A stretch of DNA of 64,000 nucleotides from Prostheceraeus crozeri (taxonomy: Eukaryota; Platyhelminthes; Polycladida; Euryleptidae), in contig CAJQUW010009088.1 in assembly GCA_907163375.1 (NCBI GenBank), positions 124,001 through 188,000 on the forward strand, in the 5' to 3' direction. Position numbers and translations under genes: made by a program. The notes under the pieces are model-generated. The model was not told the origin of the DNA. It saw only the letters and a list, made by a program, of their open reading frames with translations, and ran no database searches. Numbering within the stretch: the first letter of the stretch is position 1; each line of letters opens with the position of its first letter. Below are positions 1 to 10,403 of this stretch, piece by piece.

Positions 1-236
1 AAACGTTGTGACTATAGATTTCACATTGCATCAATGACTTCCACTATGAATAAAACAGAAATAACAATCATGTTCCACTGTAAGTTTATTCAACATCAGT
101 CAAAATTCACAAGCACAGAATACACTTCATGAAATGATCATCACTCATTCACAAGGAGTAAAAACATGTTTTACATATGCCCATGCTGTTGACAATAATA
201 TAGATACAGTTCATAAACGTCATAGAGACTACAATG

Positions 237-740
237 CTAGCGTGAAGAGAGTTTTGCAATGTAGGTAGCTTTATTTCTAGTATTACAATGGGATGTTGGT
301 CTGTAAAGATGATGTCTCTCACCGAAACATACAGCCATGTCAAAAATCATTTCATCTCTAAACTTCTTTTGATCACAATGCATATGATAGTCTTGTCTTA
401 CACGATCTACCCAACATGGTAAATATAAATTATCAATGTGCAACTGAAGTGTTGATGCTTCTCGTTCAGAATCATTTCCTAATATTTTAACAATATGAAA
501 ACCTGACAGCCACCGTTTGAAATCACTTATCAAATACGTTTCATTTACAAATCCAATATGAATGAAATAGAAGGATCAAGTCCATGCACATGACGCCGTG
601 ACCATTCGTTTTTGTGTGGAGGACAGTAGGCAAATCTATGATATACACTAGCAACAGTTTGATCGCTTTCCCTCATTGCAATAGCACTCAATTCCTGCAT
701 GGGTGTTCCCTCACTGTCTATGAAGATGACAACCTACAAT
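237..740 (-). pseudogene. Polinton right-arm protein remnant, homologue of 34837-35367
   Basis: The minus strand encodes a stretch resembling the Polinton protein at 34837-35367. Shared landmarks are the QELSAI motif near the N-terminus, an SVYH motif, an R-x-H-x-HGL motif, and downstream DFKRWL followed by a PCW/PPW-DRV segment. The family is unnamed to me. The acidic D-x-E just before QELSAI is reminiscent of motif I of DEDD exonucleases, but the other motifs are not obvious. It belongs to the diverged Polinton fragment and looks broken. Confidence 0.6.
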
Positions 741-906
741 GTCAAAAAGACTTCATTACAAAATAATACATTGAGCAGGAACTTTACAAGGATGTCTGTC
801 CTTTACATAACAAAAGATACATACAACATGATTATAATGTTTTAATTAAACATGGCACACAAGGCCGCGTTTTCCACATTCACTACATACTAACTGATTA
901 CAATAC

Positions 907-1634
907 TTAAGATTTCTCTTTGGTGGTAACACCATCTTTCTTTGATGCGCGACGACGTTTAGGTTTGGTGACAGGTTCTTGACACTCTTTCACACAAGAA
1001 TCAATGACTTTCTCAATGTGATCAAGACCTGTTAACTCAGGTTGATGATGAATTTGAGCAATGCGCAAATTGAGAGAAATCAAATTACCGTCAGATTGAT
1101 GAGGTCCCACATAAACAGCAAGCACCTCAATATGAAAGGAATAAAAGCCTGCACCTAACGATGACAATTCTGTTTCAACTGACTGTTCAACTGTCACTCC
1201 TGAAGTGACTTTACAATACTTGCTTTGCAAAATATAGCAGCGAGTGCCGCCATACAAAGGTTTATAATAAGAAGTTTTTTTTCTGGCCACAACTGTAATA
1301 GTTCGGTAGGAATAAGAGCCTTTTGCCTCACAACGTCTTCTAAAATGTCAAGCTGCTGACGCAACCAATTATCAATAGGGATACTCAGGTTTTGACCGCA
1401 ACGATTTACTTGCGTATCCACTTTTGGTAAGCATACCGCCGGCGTTTGAAGATAGAGTCGAACACCGTTGTAGCGCACTTGTTGTTTGTAGGTAGGATAG
1501 CCGTGAATTACCTTTTCAATTCTCGGATTCCACAGCTCGAGATGTTGAGGATTCAGTGATGCTGCAGTTGGAGTAGGATTCATGGCCATGGCAGTCTGTA
1601 ACGAAAGAATACCACTAAGTACATTCATGATCAT
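907..1634 (-). pseudogene. Polinton right-arm protein remnant, homologue of 35580-36284
   Basis: This minus-strand coding region resembles the protein at 35580-36284. Both contain an SIPI/ILIPV segment followed by a W/Y-x-RxQLDI helix, a later Y-G-G/DG strand, and a G-x-G-x-Y/W segment leading to a strand rich in isoleucine. Both end in a Lys/Arg-rich tail (here KPKRRRASKK), which suggests a nuclear or nucleic-acid-associated protein. The function is unknown. It is part of the broken diverged Polinton. Confidence 0.6.
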
Positions 1635-1712
1635 CAGAGAAAAGAAAATTGTTAGCTTAGCAGTGACATATGAGGTGGGCCTTAAGAGGACCTTTTTGAG
1701 CGTTCACATGAT

Positions 1713-1955
1713 TTAAGGCTTACCAACAAAGTCTAAGTCTTCGTCATCGTCCAGTAAATTAATTGTTTTGGGCTTGGGGCCCGAATTAAGTTTCAATTCC
1801 CTAAAAGACTTAAAGGTAAGGCGTCTAGGCGGTGGAGGTGGTGGTGATGGTGATGGTTCAACAAAATAGGCTTGTACAATCATCGGCCACACACTCTCCT
1901 GCGTCTCTCTTCTAAAATGCTGGTAAGGTTTAGGCCACACCGTCATGACACTCAC
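1713..1955 (-). CDS. Small proline-rich hypothetical protein of the Polinton fragment
   Basis: An 80-residue open frame with a run of about six prolines in the middle (PSPSPPPPPP) and an acidic C-terminus (LLDDDEDLDF). No recognised domain. It lies just downstream (on the minus strand) of a TATA-like promoter at about 2080, in a position that corresponds to a promoter-proximal gene of the right arm. It could be a real small protein of the element or a chance frame; no homologue was found in the complete Polinton of this window. Confidence 0.35.
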   Translation of the reverse strand: MSVMTVWPKPYQHFRRETQESVWPMIVQAYFVEPSPSPPPPPPRRLTFKSFRELKLNSGPKPKTINLLDDDEDLDFVGKP

Positions 1956-2067
1956 TTGTAAATTTGCAAACAGGATTGATCAGACAAAATTGAGAGGGGA
2001 GAATCGCTTGAGCAAGTCACACACGCTTTCCAAGTCAAGAGAATGAAATGAAGAGAAAATGGGGAGA

Positions 2068-2125
2068 CGTCTGATTTTATAGTCTCCTGCGAATCCACAT
2101 TTGACACGATGAGAGCCAATCAGAG
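2068..2125 (-). promoter_or_regulatory. Putative minus-strand TATA promoter of the Polinton fragment
   Basis: Read on the minus strand, an ACTATAAAATC box lies in a GC-mixed stretch downstream of an ATTGG (inverted CCAAT) element near 2113. The TATA plus CCAAT combination is like the promoters of the complete Polinton (20047-20094 and 36458-36505), but here the CCAAT is single and inverted. The inferred targets are the minus-strand genes at 907-1955. Confidence 0.4.
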
Positions 2126-2219
2126 ACCCCCGTTTCTCCCTTGACTTCGTTGCGGCAGGGAAAAGGAGGCACGCGGACGACTGACTGATAAATGCTTTCC
2201 CCAAATCTTGTAGTCAAAT

Positions 2220-2640
2220 CTAGTTTAGCACATTGAGTTGAATATGAATGTGTTTTAGGCGACATAAGAGCAAGTTGGATCCATGCTCTTGAAATGAATC
2301 TAGTCGAGATGCAATTTTCGCCATGTGTTGCTGATAGAAATCTTTTGGATCATGCATCGTCTCTGCAGAATAGGATGCAAAATGAAGCACTACACGTTCA
2401 CCTGCATGTTCATCAGTCACTTTCTCAAATTCAATCTCTGCAACTAATCGACCTTTTACATCTTTATCATCAAACTGTCCATGAGCAGTTGGAAAACAAA
2501 GTAACCTTTAGCGATAGCAAATTCTAAGTCTGCCTTTTCATGATGAAATGAGATGATGTAGTCCCTAATGTACCACGAAGACTTTGTCGATGAAAACGTA
2601 GTGAACAAAATTCATTCGTAAACTGTACTGCTTCTGTCAT
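2220..2640 (-). pseudogene. Polinton right-arm protein remnant, homologue of 34339-34749
   Basis: Both ends of this minus-strand region align with the protein at 34339-34749. The N-terminus carries an FHRQSL-R/K-G motif. The C-terminus carries HFASYS, then D-P-x-x-F/FF-x-x-HM-x-KIA-x-RL, ending in an IHIQL strand. The family is conserved between two diverged elements, so it is a genuine Polinton-borne protein of unknown role. This copy looks broken. Confidence 0.6.
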
Positions 2641-2659
2641 CTTTCTTCCTATCACTTCG

Positions 2660-4200
2660 GAGACATAGCATGAATGACATTCAGGTGTAAAATGTCACGC
2701 TGATTTCAAATCTGGTCTCTGTTTTCCCGTCCGAGGCTTCGTTCACCCGCTAGAGCCGTTTTTGTAAAAATTCTAACTCTGTCGTTTTTCATCAATGTCC
2801 AAAATTTTCAATGGCGTCTCACATCTTAACGAAGGCAGATATGAACAAGCCGTTTCTTCTACTGAATTTATCTCACTCCTAGCTTTCAAACGAGCTATCA
2901 CACGACTTCCTCCGATCACTAGAACCAAAGTTTGAAGTCTTGTCTCGGGGGGGGGAGTTTTTTCACCGAAACTTCACCGACCCAACTTTTGACGGCAAAC
3001 ACGATGGGATGAGTCTCGGAGCTCAATTCTAACATTTTGAAATTTTTTTTTCACGAAAAAATCCTATGTGTCGAGGCCCAAGGTGAAGACCTATGACCTA
3101 TGGTGTCAAGACCTATCGAACCTTTTTTGAATCAAGTCAAACTGTTCACTAGAACCAAAGTTATAGTCGTTTAAAGATTTCGGCCTACTATCATCAAGTG
3201 ATCAGTCACACTTTACTGGCTAACCTATAAGTCTGGCAAGATTGGCGATATCACCAATCGAAAAATCTGCCTTGATTTCCTATGGAATCCGACCAAGTGT
3301 TGGAGCTCAGGAGAGTTCACCTACCTCTGTGAAGTCAACGGATGAACTGATGTGTCTGTCGGTGATCTGCGCTTTTATAGGTTTCCAGATCAGCTGATCG
3401 GTAGGCATCAAACTTTGAAGCCTTCTAGCTCCGGTTCTAGTGCTCCGATTGACTTCAAATTTTGACAGTCACGTTTTCTCGCTCTCACCTTTCATTTAAG
3501 ACATCCTTCGACCCTCTACGATGACCAAAAGCCGAGTTAAAACACTCGCCCATTTATTCAAAAATAACCAAAATCTTAGAAAACGTGCAAACATTCGATT
3601 TTAAACAAGCTCTCATTTGGAAACGGAGCCTGCCACGCATCTGAAAAGATAGGATCCTAGAGAACGAAGTGCGGTCTTGCCCGTAAAAGAAATTCGAGCT
3701 CTTCATTCACTTCCATTCCTGAGTGAGATATCGTCAAAGTTGGCTAAACAAGCGACATTTCACATTTGGACTTGAAAAAATCCTATTTTCGACCACGGCG
3801 GTGAAAAATGTTCGAAAAAATTTTTTGTGCGAATTTCAACCTGAAACCTTGATAGAAGTTTGTTTCACATGATTCTGAACAACTTTGGTCTTTTCGACCA
3901 ACTTGGTCGGTTGAGTCGTCGGGGGGGGGGGGGGCGATTTTTCAGCGAAACTTCACCGACCCAACTGTTGACAACAAACACGATGGGATGGGTCTCGGAG
4001 CTCAATTCTAACATTTTGAAATTTTTTTTTCACGAAAAAGTCTAAGTGTCGAAGCCCAAGGTGACGAACATTTTCGAAAAAAATTTTTGTGCGAACTTCA
4101 ACCTGAAACCTTGATAGAAGATTGTTTCACATGATTCTCAACAACTTTGATCTTTTCGACCAACTTGGTCGGTTGAGTCGTCGGGGGGGGGGCGGTTTTT
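2660..4200. repeat. G-tract-punctuated repeat array of the diverged Polinton arm
   Basis: Repeated blocks of about 100-150 bp recur: 2945-3060 resembles 3920-4045, and 3805-3930 resembles 4070-4195. Each block contains a run of 8-13 G (near 2948, 3920 and 4183), a CACCGACCCAAC segment and a cluster of A/T runs. The block at about 3113-3145 resembles 16489-16515 of the complete Polinton in reverse orientation, and the segment near 2700-2830 resembles its TIR units. No gene is visible here. Confidence 0.65.
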
Positions 4201-4464
4201 CATGAACATGGCAAACACTCCAGTTTCAACGGTTTCCTCCTCACGGACCCATTCCTCCCAACACATCCTTGGCCACTTCCTTCCTCTCGCCAGAGGGGGT
4301 GGGCTGTCCGCATGATGACTCATCGTTGCACATTTTGCACTCTCTTTTGGGATGGGATTACTACTTCTATGGATGATAGGTTGCGGGCACTTCGCTTTTT
4401 GACTGGCTGACACAGTGACACGCTGTTTGCTTGATAAGCAACGTCTCATCTTCTGGAGATACAA

Positions 4465-4800
4465 ATAATGAAATTTAAATATTGCATAGAAATTATAAAT
4501 ATAGAAACAGATCTTAAATGATTAATTAATTAATATCATTAATAATATAAAATAACTTAAATTAACTTAATTAACTTAAGATTGAATGTCCTTAAAAAGC
4601 AAATATATATACGTACATAACAAACTAAAAATAATAAATAAAAGAGAGTATATGTAGCTTAGGTTTTATTAATGAATAAATAATGTCATAATTTCATAGT
4701 CACGGCTGCAAGAAACTACAATTTGTAGTTTCACCCTTCGTCTAAAATAGTTTATGTACTGGTAGTAGCGCAAACAAATAGAATCGTGCATCCAGATTTT
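4465..4800. other. AT-rich stretch with no recognised feature
   Basis: Very AT-rich sequence with many TAAT and TTAATTAA words lies between the Polinton-arm repeats and the abrupt start of BEL/Pao coding sequence at about 4802. No gene, tRNA or clear terminal repeat is seen. Confidence 0.5.
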
Positions 4801-6548
4801 TTTACCCTGCCGGCGCCCCTGAGTCCGTCCAACAGAAACAAGTTTTAGATGAAAAAGTTGTACCGATAGCTTTCAATACTTTGTTCAGTAGACGACTTCC
4901 AATCAAACACGCGAGTAATTCCAATCGTGGCACAGTGATGTGATCGCCCTTTAGAGGTGCAACTGTACGTTTGGCAGTCACACGATTAACGTCAACGTTT
5001 GCTTCAGCAGTCTCACCAACACAAAACACAACTGCTCCATAAGCCTTTAACGATGCGTCACAAAAAACATGGAATGATGAATCAGGTTTGATTCCCGGAA
5101 AGTATCTATTCAAATCCAAATTGGAGAGAAGAGGGATCTCGGCCTCAAATAGGCGTATTTGCTGTTCGATGCTTCCTACTAAAGGATCATTCCATCCAAC
5201 CCCGTTCTCCCACAGTCTTTGTAGAATAATCTTTCTCCACGCAACAAAGGGGGCAACCTGACCTAGTGGATCGAAAATACATGCCAAAAGACTTTGAAAT
5301 CGTCTCTTTATCGAAACGATCCCATCATTGACTTCAAATGATCGGACTGACAACTTATCGGAACTGGTATCCCAACTGAAGCCAAGAACAGATGCATCTG
5401 TTTTATCATCGATCTCTAGTCCACTGTCTTTCAGTTTCTCTTTCACAGAATCTACATTCGAATTTCACTTGCACAAATTCATGCCAGCCCCTTTCAACAA
5501 TGCTGTAATCATAACAGCCAGTTCTGTAGCATCAGCGTCAGAATCTGAGCCACTCAAAAAATCATCGACATAGAAGGATTGAGCCAATTTGTTGTTGACT
5601 GGACCCTTCGTTTCCAAAAGATGATGCAACGTAGCGCTCAATAAAAACGGCGATGACCTAACCCCAAAGGGCATCGCTTGAACCTGTAAAGTTTCTCGAT
5701 GCCGTCAGGATCAGTCCAAATAAGCCGCAAATAGTCTCTCTGCTGTTCATTGACTTGAATCTGCCTTTTCAATATCACTAATTTATGCCAACTTTGGAAA
5801 GACGAAAGCGAAGGAACAATTTAACCAAGTCGGGCAGGAGATTAGGACCAGTTTCTAAACATTCGTTTAGTGCTAAGCCATTAATATATTTTGCACTAGC
5901 ATCAAAGACCGGACGTACACGATAAGTGGAAGTTTCTCTACTCCTGATGACAGGGCGATGCGGCATATAAATGTCATTCTGTGATCTTGCGAAGTTTCTT
6001 CGATAGAATCATTGACAATGAATCATTGATGAATCTTGGCGATTAAGCATTCTTTTGAGACGAGCACAAGCGCTATAGCGATTGCTCTTCAGGTTATCAA
6101 TACTTTAAGTGACCGGTAATGCTACTTCATAACCACTGCCATCAAAATTAACCGTCTCTTTGAAATGACTATACAGTGGATCAATCTGACAAGAAACAGC
6201 TTCTGAAGGCAAAATTCCGAGAGATTTAAAGAAAGACTTTAAAGATGAAAAAGACTCATCGTCAACCTGCCGAGTAGACTGCACCAAATTCATTGACGTG
6301 TCACCAGAATATCCGGAACTTTCATGCATTCGACCCGACAAAATCCAACCGAAAGATGTCTTTATCGCGACAACCTTGTCTCCTCTAACGCTTTCATCCC
6401 AAACAAAATCAAACAGAATCAAAATCCGAACAAAATCTGCTCCTATCAAGAATTGGATCTCATCAGTATCAGTTGCCTGACGATCCGACAATTCTAGATG
6501 CGAAAATGATGTAGGTAGCTTGATTACCCTGCGAGGAGTTGACATAGC

Positions 6549-6883
6549 ATGTTTAGACAAGTAACCTGGCAATTGATAAATTTATCAAATCTGTCTAAAC
6601 ATGTGTATAAACATGTAATGAGTAGCGCCTGCGTGAAGCGCCTCAATCTCGGATGCGGTATTAAGTGATTGCAGAAAGCAGTCCGCCCTCCACGTGCCTG
6701 CGTTAAAGCAGTGCCTTCCTGGCTAATTCACGCTCTCAACAGATGGTCCGGTGGCCTTGTGGTTAGAGGGTATGCTTGCACGTCCTCTAGCTCCAACGTC
6801 GCTGGTTCAAACCTACCCACGACTGATGAAGCCCAACAGGCCGAAACATGTCTCGTGGTGGTTACATCTGTTGAGATTTGATA
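6549..6883 (+). mobile_element. tRNA-derived SINE with hammerhead-like module, inserted in BEL copy 1
   Basis: The insert is bounded by a perfect 13-bp direct duplication GAGTTGACATAGC (6536-6548 and 6884-6896), the hallmark of LINE-machinery insertion. Its 3' part (6735-6875) is framed by an 11-bp perfect inverted repeat (CTCAACAGATG / CATCTGTTGAG). That part holds a tRNA-like head with a box A-like GTGGTTAGAGG and a perfect box B GGTTCAAACC (6804-6813), and a hammerhead-like fold directly after it. The 5' part holds a hairpin (CATGTTTAGACA at 6548-6559 with TGTCTAAACATG at 6592-6603) around a TTGATAAATTTATCAA palindrome. No internal coding is seen. Confidence 0.8.
6810..6863 (+). ncRNA. Hammerhead-ribozyme-like motif (minimal type I)
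   Basis: The three conserved core pieces are in order: CTGATGA (6823-6829), GAA (6843-6845) and a GTC cleavage triplet ending at 6852. Stem II is GCC/GGC around CAACA. Stem III is the very short self-complementary ACATGT (6846-6851). Stem I pairs CCACGA (6817-6822) with TCGTGG (6853-6858) and, beyond a small internal loop, AACC (6810-6813) with GGTT (6860-6863). Short stem III and an internal loop in stem I are features of hammerheads in Penelope-like elements and retrozymes. The usual G-C closing pair of stem II is A-C here, so activity of this copy may be reduced. AACC overlaps the tRNA box B. Confidence 0.75.
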
Positions 6884-7451
6884 GAGTTGACATAGCTTAT
6901 CAATTGATATCAGATTGAGAAAGTTCGATTTATTCGGATTATCTATCGCTGAGATGCAACACGAACACGAGGCAAATTCCCACTAAAAGTTAAATTTCCT
7001 CTGAACCCTCGAACTGTAATGGCTTCACAACCTTCCTTGTGCAATTGCAAGTGATCACAAAGCTTTTTACAAATAAAACTTCTCTCAGATCCAGGATCAA
7101 ACAAAGTTCGAACAGCTCGACTTTTCCTACTCGCTGGATGAGACATCTTTGCAACGGCTACCACTGCAAAATTCCACGAGTATCAGTAGACAAGTGCGCT
7201 TGGACAATTTCAGTGGCGCAACGATCATCAGAAGTCTCATGGCCTTCAACTGCCTTTTATTGCACAAAAATTTGTGATGAGAAAAGGAATCACAGTGAAT
7301 ACACTTTTTCTTCCACTTACAGAACTTTCTCAAATGAGTGCCTAGACAGATGAAACAGAGCATTTTCTCTTTGGCTATTTCCTTAACTTTGGTCACTGTA
7401 ATATTTGACTCAACATTTTGACACCGAGGTTTTGCAGACCACGAGTATGCT

Positions 7452-8137
7452 TTAGAAGTCATGAAAAATTCTCAATGACTTGGAGTTTGACTGTGAGGGT
7501 TCCATTGTTAACAAAGCGTCAAGATGAGCCCTCTTAGCACTACCTGGTTTTCCATATCTCTCGTTCAAAAGTCGCCACGCAACCTCATAATTATGAGATG
7601 TGATCGACAGCCCAGTAACACAACTTGCTGCCTCATCAGTGACCAATCGCATCAAATAGGACAATTTAGCAACATCTGAAAGATCTTTCCTACTGTGAAC
7701 TGAAGCGTAGAAAAGATCTCTGAATTCAGTCCACTTCAAATAATCACCGCTAAAGATAGGCAAATTAATCTTAGGGAGATTCACTTGTGCCCTGGCAGAA
7801 GCAGATGGAAGAGAAGAACCAGAATGATTACTCACAGAATCACTAACCGACAAAATTTTCTTAAACTTGACACGACACTTCATTATTTCACCGAGGAACA
7901 CAGCCTCCCGAACAATATCTGCTTGAATATCATCATCACTTTCAAGCAACGATTCTACTATGCGCTGAACAGAATTCAATGTGTCAGCTCTCTCTTTTAA
8001 ACACTCAAAACTCTGTTAAAATTGCGCATTTATCGTAGGTGTCGGAGTCACAAAGTTCATTTATACGAATCAATGATCGGCGAATCCAACCTTTCAACGC
8101 AGATCGCCTACGTATTACAACAGAGATATCTTCCATC
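7452..8137 (-). pseudogene. BEL/Pao gag region (copy 1)
   Basis: The DUF1759-type gag signature is visible on the minus strand: LPKINLPIFSGDYLKWTEF, followed by a helical region with LSYLMRLV and a W-R-L-L-N-E-R-Y-G motif. This family forms the structural gag of BEL/Pao elements. Upstream sequence back to about 8137 continues gag-like coding just after the primer-binding-site leader. It is a fossil part. Confidence 0.8.
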
Positions 8138-8402
8138 TCTACACACAGTCACTTTGTTACCGACGGATAAAATGTAAGAATGAACATAGCAGAGGATGAT
8201 ATGCAGTCAATATATGACCGACAACAGTTCCTGTCTCCGCAAGAAATAGACGCAACAATAAGTTTTCTTGACTCAGCAAGACGATACTAAAAGTGTCACA
8301 TTAATTAAGCACGTGACCTTTGACACATTTGTTTTTTACTTTAACTTACTTTAACTTTTTTGACTTTTTGACTTACTTTTTTTGTAATTATTTGACCGTT
8401 AT

Positions 8403-8420
8403 ATTCTGGTCCGGGCACCA
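8403..8420 (-). other. Primer-binding site of BEL/Pao copy 1
   Basis: On the minus strand the 18 bases begin TGGTGCCCGG. They lie immediately inside a putative LTR edge (TG..CA-type end near 8423), which is the normal position of a tRNA primer-binding site in an LTR element. The likely cognate tRNA cannot be named without a tRNA set. Confidence 0.55.
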
Positions 8421-8685
8421 AATGTGCGCAGTTGGGACGTACGTTTGCGTTGTGTTGTGCAAAAAACCAGACGTGTCTAGTAGAGCAAGAATTATATTCA
8501 TTATGTTAGCATTGGGCTACATTTTACCAATAGTAAGGACAATAGAAATCAAAGTAAGTATATAAGGGTCTGACTGTGATCTGACTAAAAGGAAAATGAA
8601 AAAGGATAAAAGAAGGAGGAAGAGTTTTTATAGGTCTGAAGAAGAACAGGTCTGATAGATGGCAACTAGTTCATCAAACACTCCG

Positions 8686-8779
8686 CATTCCGCTTTTGGA
8701 GGTTGCACTGTATTAGGTCTACAGATATATCTGAATCACAGTAAGGCTACAGGCCCGTTTTACCATGCACTGTAAAAAG
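8686..8779. other. Short intergenic stretch 3' of the tyrosinase
   Basis: Between the BEL LTR remains and the tyrosinase stop codon I see no gene, and no clear AATAAA on the minus strand. Confidence 0.4.
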
Positions 8780-10246
8780 TTAATAAACCTTCGGAATGTA
8801 TTTGGGACACTTTTTCGGTTTGAAACTGTTGCTCCAATGACCCACCTCGACATCTTCGGACAGCGAGCCGAAGTTCAGATTATCATAGGTATATCCCAGT
8901 TGAAACGATTGCACAAAGAGCTCACCAAATATTACCAGCGGAAAGAACGAAGGTATATAACAATCCCGACATCCATTCATATGAAATTGCACATTGGAGA
9001 ATGTTTTTACGGATGGGTTATATCTACGAAACCAGCGTTCCAAAAGTCGATCCACCTGAATGTGATGCAAGAAGAAGAAAGGATCAAAAATCGACGTGCG
9101 CATAGGTTTGAAAGTGCCTTCAAGATAACGGTGTGGTTTTGTATGCAACACATATGGCTTACTATTCCATTGACAGGTACAGCCGTATCCACCTTCCAGA
9201 ATCATTTCAGCGGATTGGCAGCTTTCCTCATAATCTGTATAGTGATCAAGTCGGAGAAAATCAATCACCTCGTCGACAGTTGGAAAATCGAAGGAAGTCC
9301 AAGCACGAGACATCCGCTGGGGACTGCTGCGATTTATGTGACATGGCTCACATAAGCCACTTCGCTTTGCATACATCTGACAGAATATGGGCCATTTGGA
9401 TATTTGTCCGAAGGCAGATTTATTGGAAATGAAATATGCGTGCATGCTGTCATCGTATTCGTCACTCTTTGCACCAATCAAGTCGTCTACACATACTTCA
9501 CAGGACTGTTTATTTGTCCAATCCCAATAAGGTAGCGTAAAATCCGTCAGGCCATAATATGTAGCCGCAACCTGTCGCAACATTTTTTCATAAAGAAGCA
9601 TGAGATATCGATGATATTGCGGAAATAGAACATCCGTGTGTGCGTAATCCCACCCTTTTATGTCAGTAAGATAGCATTCGGTGTGGTTGTGAGTGAGGAT
9701 GGGATAAGCACCTATTATATGCACAAAATTGCCGAATTCAAATACATCCACAGTCTGAAATTCACCCGACCAACGTATCTGGTCTACATGTAAATTAGGG
9801 ACCAAGTATTCAGCTGTAACGTTCCGGGATGCAATCAATACATCCGAAAATTGCTGCCTTTCTGTCTTGTTATAAGAAGTGATGTCTTTGCGAGTTCTTA
9901 TGATTCGCTGATTACATTCCTTACCCTCGTAGCCGAACCAACAGTCTCCACAATCTGGTCCCCAATATAAATTATTACAAACACAAGAATTCTTGAAAAT
10001 ACGACTTGGCCACTGAAACCGAATATCACGAGTCATGAATTCGACCTTGTTTTGTTTCTGTACGGATTCGTACATATGAGCAGGCATACAACGGCCTCGC
10101 AAAGGGTATCCGCATGGTTGGCTGTAACCTTTGGGAATTGGACAGCATGTGAAAGGCGAATTCGAGAAGTTTCGTGCGCATGCTTGAGGAATCAACCCTC
10201 TGATTGGGACACACAGTAAAATCACAGCGAAGAAGAAGGTCAGCAT
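8780..10246 (-). CDS. Tyrosinase (secreted, vertebrate/gamma-type), single exon
   Basis: A copper oxidase expected to oxidise monophenols and diphenols to quinones (pigment, cuticle or eggshell hardening). An in-frame ATG lies 19 codons upstream (10303), but the ATG at 10246 gives an immediate signal peptide (MLTFFFAVILLCVPIRG) and is preferred (488 residues). A Cys-rich EGF-like region follows (CC-P near residue 35, CGYPLRGRC, then CVCNN-x4-PDCGDC-x2-GYEG-x2-C), as in TYR/TYRP. The CuA site shows AHTDVLFPQYHRYL. The CuB site shows HTKPH and later DPFFFLHHIQVDRLLERW. All expected copper histidines appear present. No C-terminal membrane segment is seen, unlike vertebrate TYR. No introns are seen, so it may be a retrocopy or an intron-poor paralogue. 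It is flanked by two BEL elements; copy 2 begins about 160 bp upstream of the preferred start. Confidence 0.9.
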   Translation of the reverse strand: MLTFFFAVILLCVPIRGLIPQACARNFSNSPFTCCPIPKGYSQPCGYPLRGRCMPAHMYESVQKQNKVEFMTRDIRFQWPSRIFKNSCVCNNLYWGPDCGDCWFGYEGKECNQRIIRTRKDITSYNKTERQQFSDVLIASRNVTAEYLVPNLHVDQIRWSGEFQTVDVFEFGNFVHIIGAYPILTHNHTECYLTDIKGWDYAHTDVLFPQYHRYLMLLYEKMLRQVAATYYGLTDFTLPYWDWTNKQSCEVCVDDLIGAKSDEYDDSMHAYFISNKSAFGQISKWPIFCQMYAKRSGLCEPCHINRSSPQRMSRAWTSFDFPTVDEVIDFLRLDHYTDYEESCQSAEMILEGGYGCTCQWNSKPYVLHTKPHRYLEGTFKPMRTSIFDPFFFLHHIQVDRLLERWFRRYNPSVKTFSNVQFHMNGCRDCYIPSFFPLVIFGELFVQSFQLGYTYDNLNFGSLSEDVEVGHWSNSFKPKKCPKYIPKVY

Positions 10247-10319
10247 CGTCCGAGATTGTGGCGTTGCTGTAGATGCTTTGCATTCAGAATAGCTGACTTG
10301 CATATAACTAAGACGAATC

Positions 10320-10360
10320 TGATTTGTAATTGATGGTTACGTAATATAAAGCCGCTAAAC
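10320..10360 (-). promoter_or_regulatory. Possible TATA region of the tyrosinase
   Basis: On the minus strand a GGCTTTATATTACG segment lies about 40 bp upstream of the first ATG (10303) and about 95 bp upstream of the preferred start. The BEL element inserted at 10404 cuts off any promoter further upstream. Assignment rests on position only. Confidence 0.35.
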
Positions 10361-10403
10361 TGATTGCATCAAATTGAACTTAGCAGTCGGAATGGTAGAG
10401 TAC

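Larger units (their letters stand above)
1..4200 (-). mobile_element. Diverged Polinton/Maverick fragment (right-arm part, fossil)
   Basis: Three minus-strand coding remnants (about 237-740, 907-1634 and 2220-2640) match in sequence the three right-arm proteins of the complete Polinton at 34339-36284. They are followed by a block of repeats (2660-4200) that resembles the repeat units of that element's terminal arms. The fragment runs off the left window edge, so core genes are not seen. It is clearly diverged from the Polinton at 14-38 kb, looks broken in several places, and has its right-arm genes in a different order. It is inferred to be a separate, older insertion of a related subfamily. 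Confidence 0.75.
4802..8680 (-). mobile_element. BEL/Pao LTR retroelement, truncated fossil (copy 1)
   Basis: Minus-strand parts appear in the order expected of BEL/Pao. A probable 5' LTR begins near 8425 and extends to about 8680 with its far edge unclear. Adjacent is a primer-binding site at 8403-8420. Then follow gag (about 8137-7452), a Cys-rich zinc-knuckle region (about 7360-7250), a DUF1758-type aspartic protease (about 7164-6105, interrupted by a SINE), reverse transcriptase (about 5966-5465) and an RNase H/connection region down to 4802. The integrase and 3' LTR are absent. The element looks old and is broken in several places. Confidence 0.85.

Noticed and set aside
8765-9432. Plus-strand frames opposite the tyrosinase
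   Set aside because: Shadow frames of the minus-strand tyrosinase; no domain or codon logic of their own.
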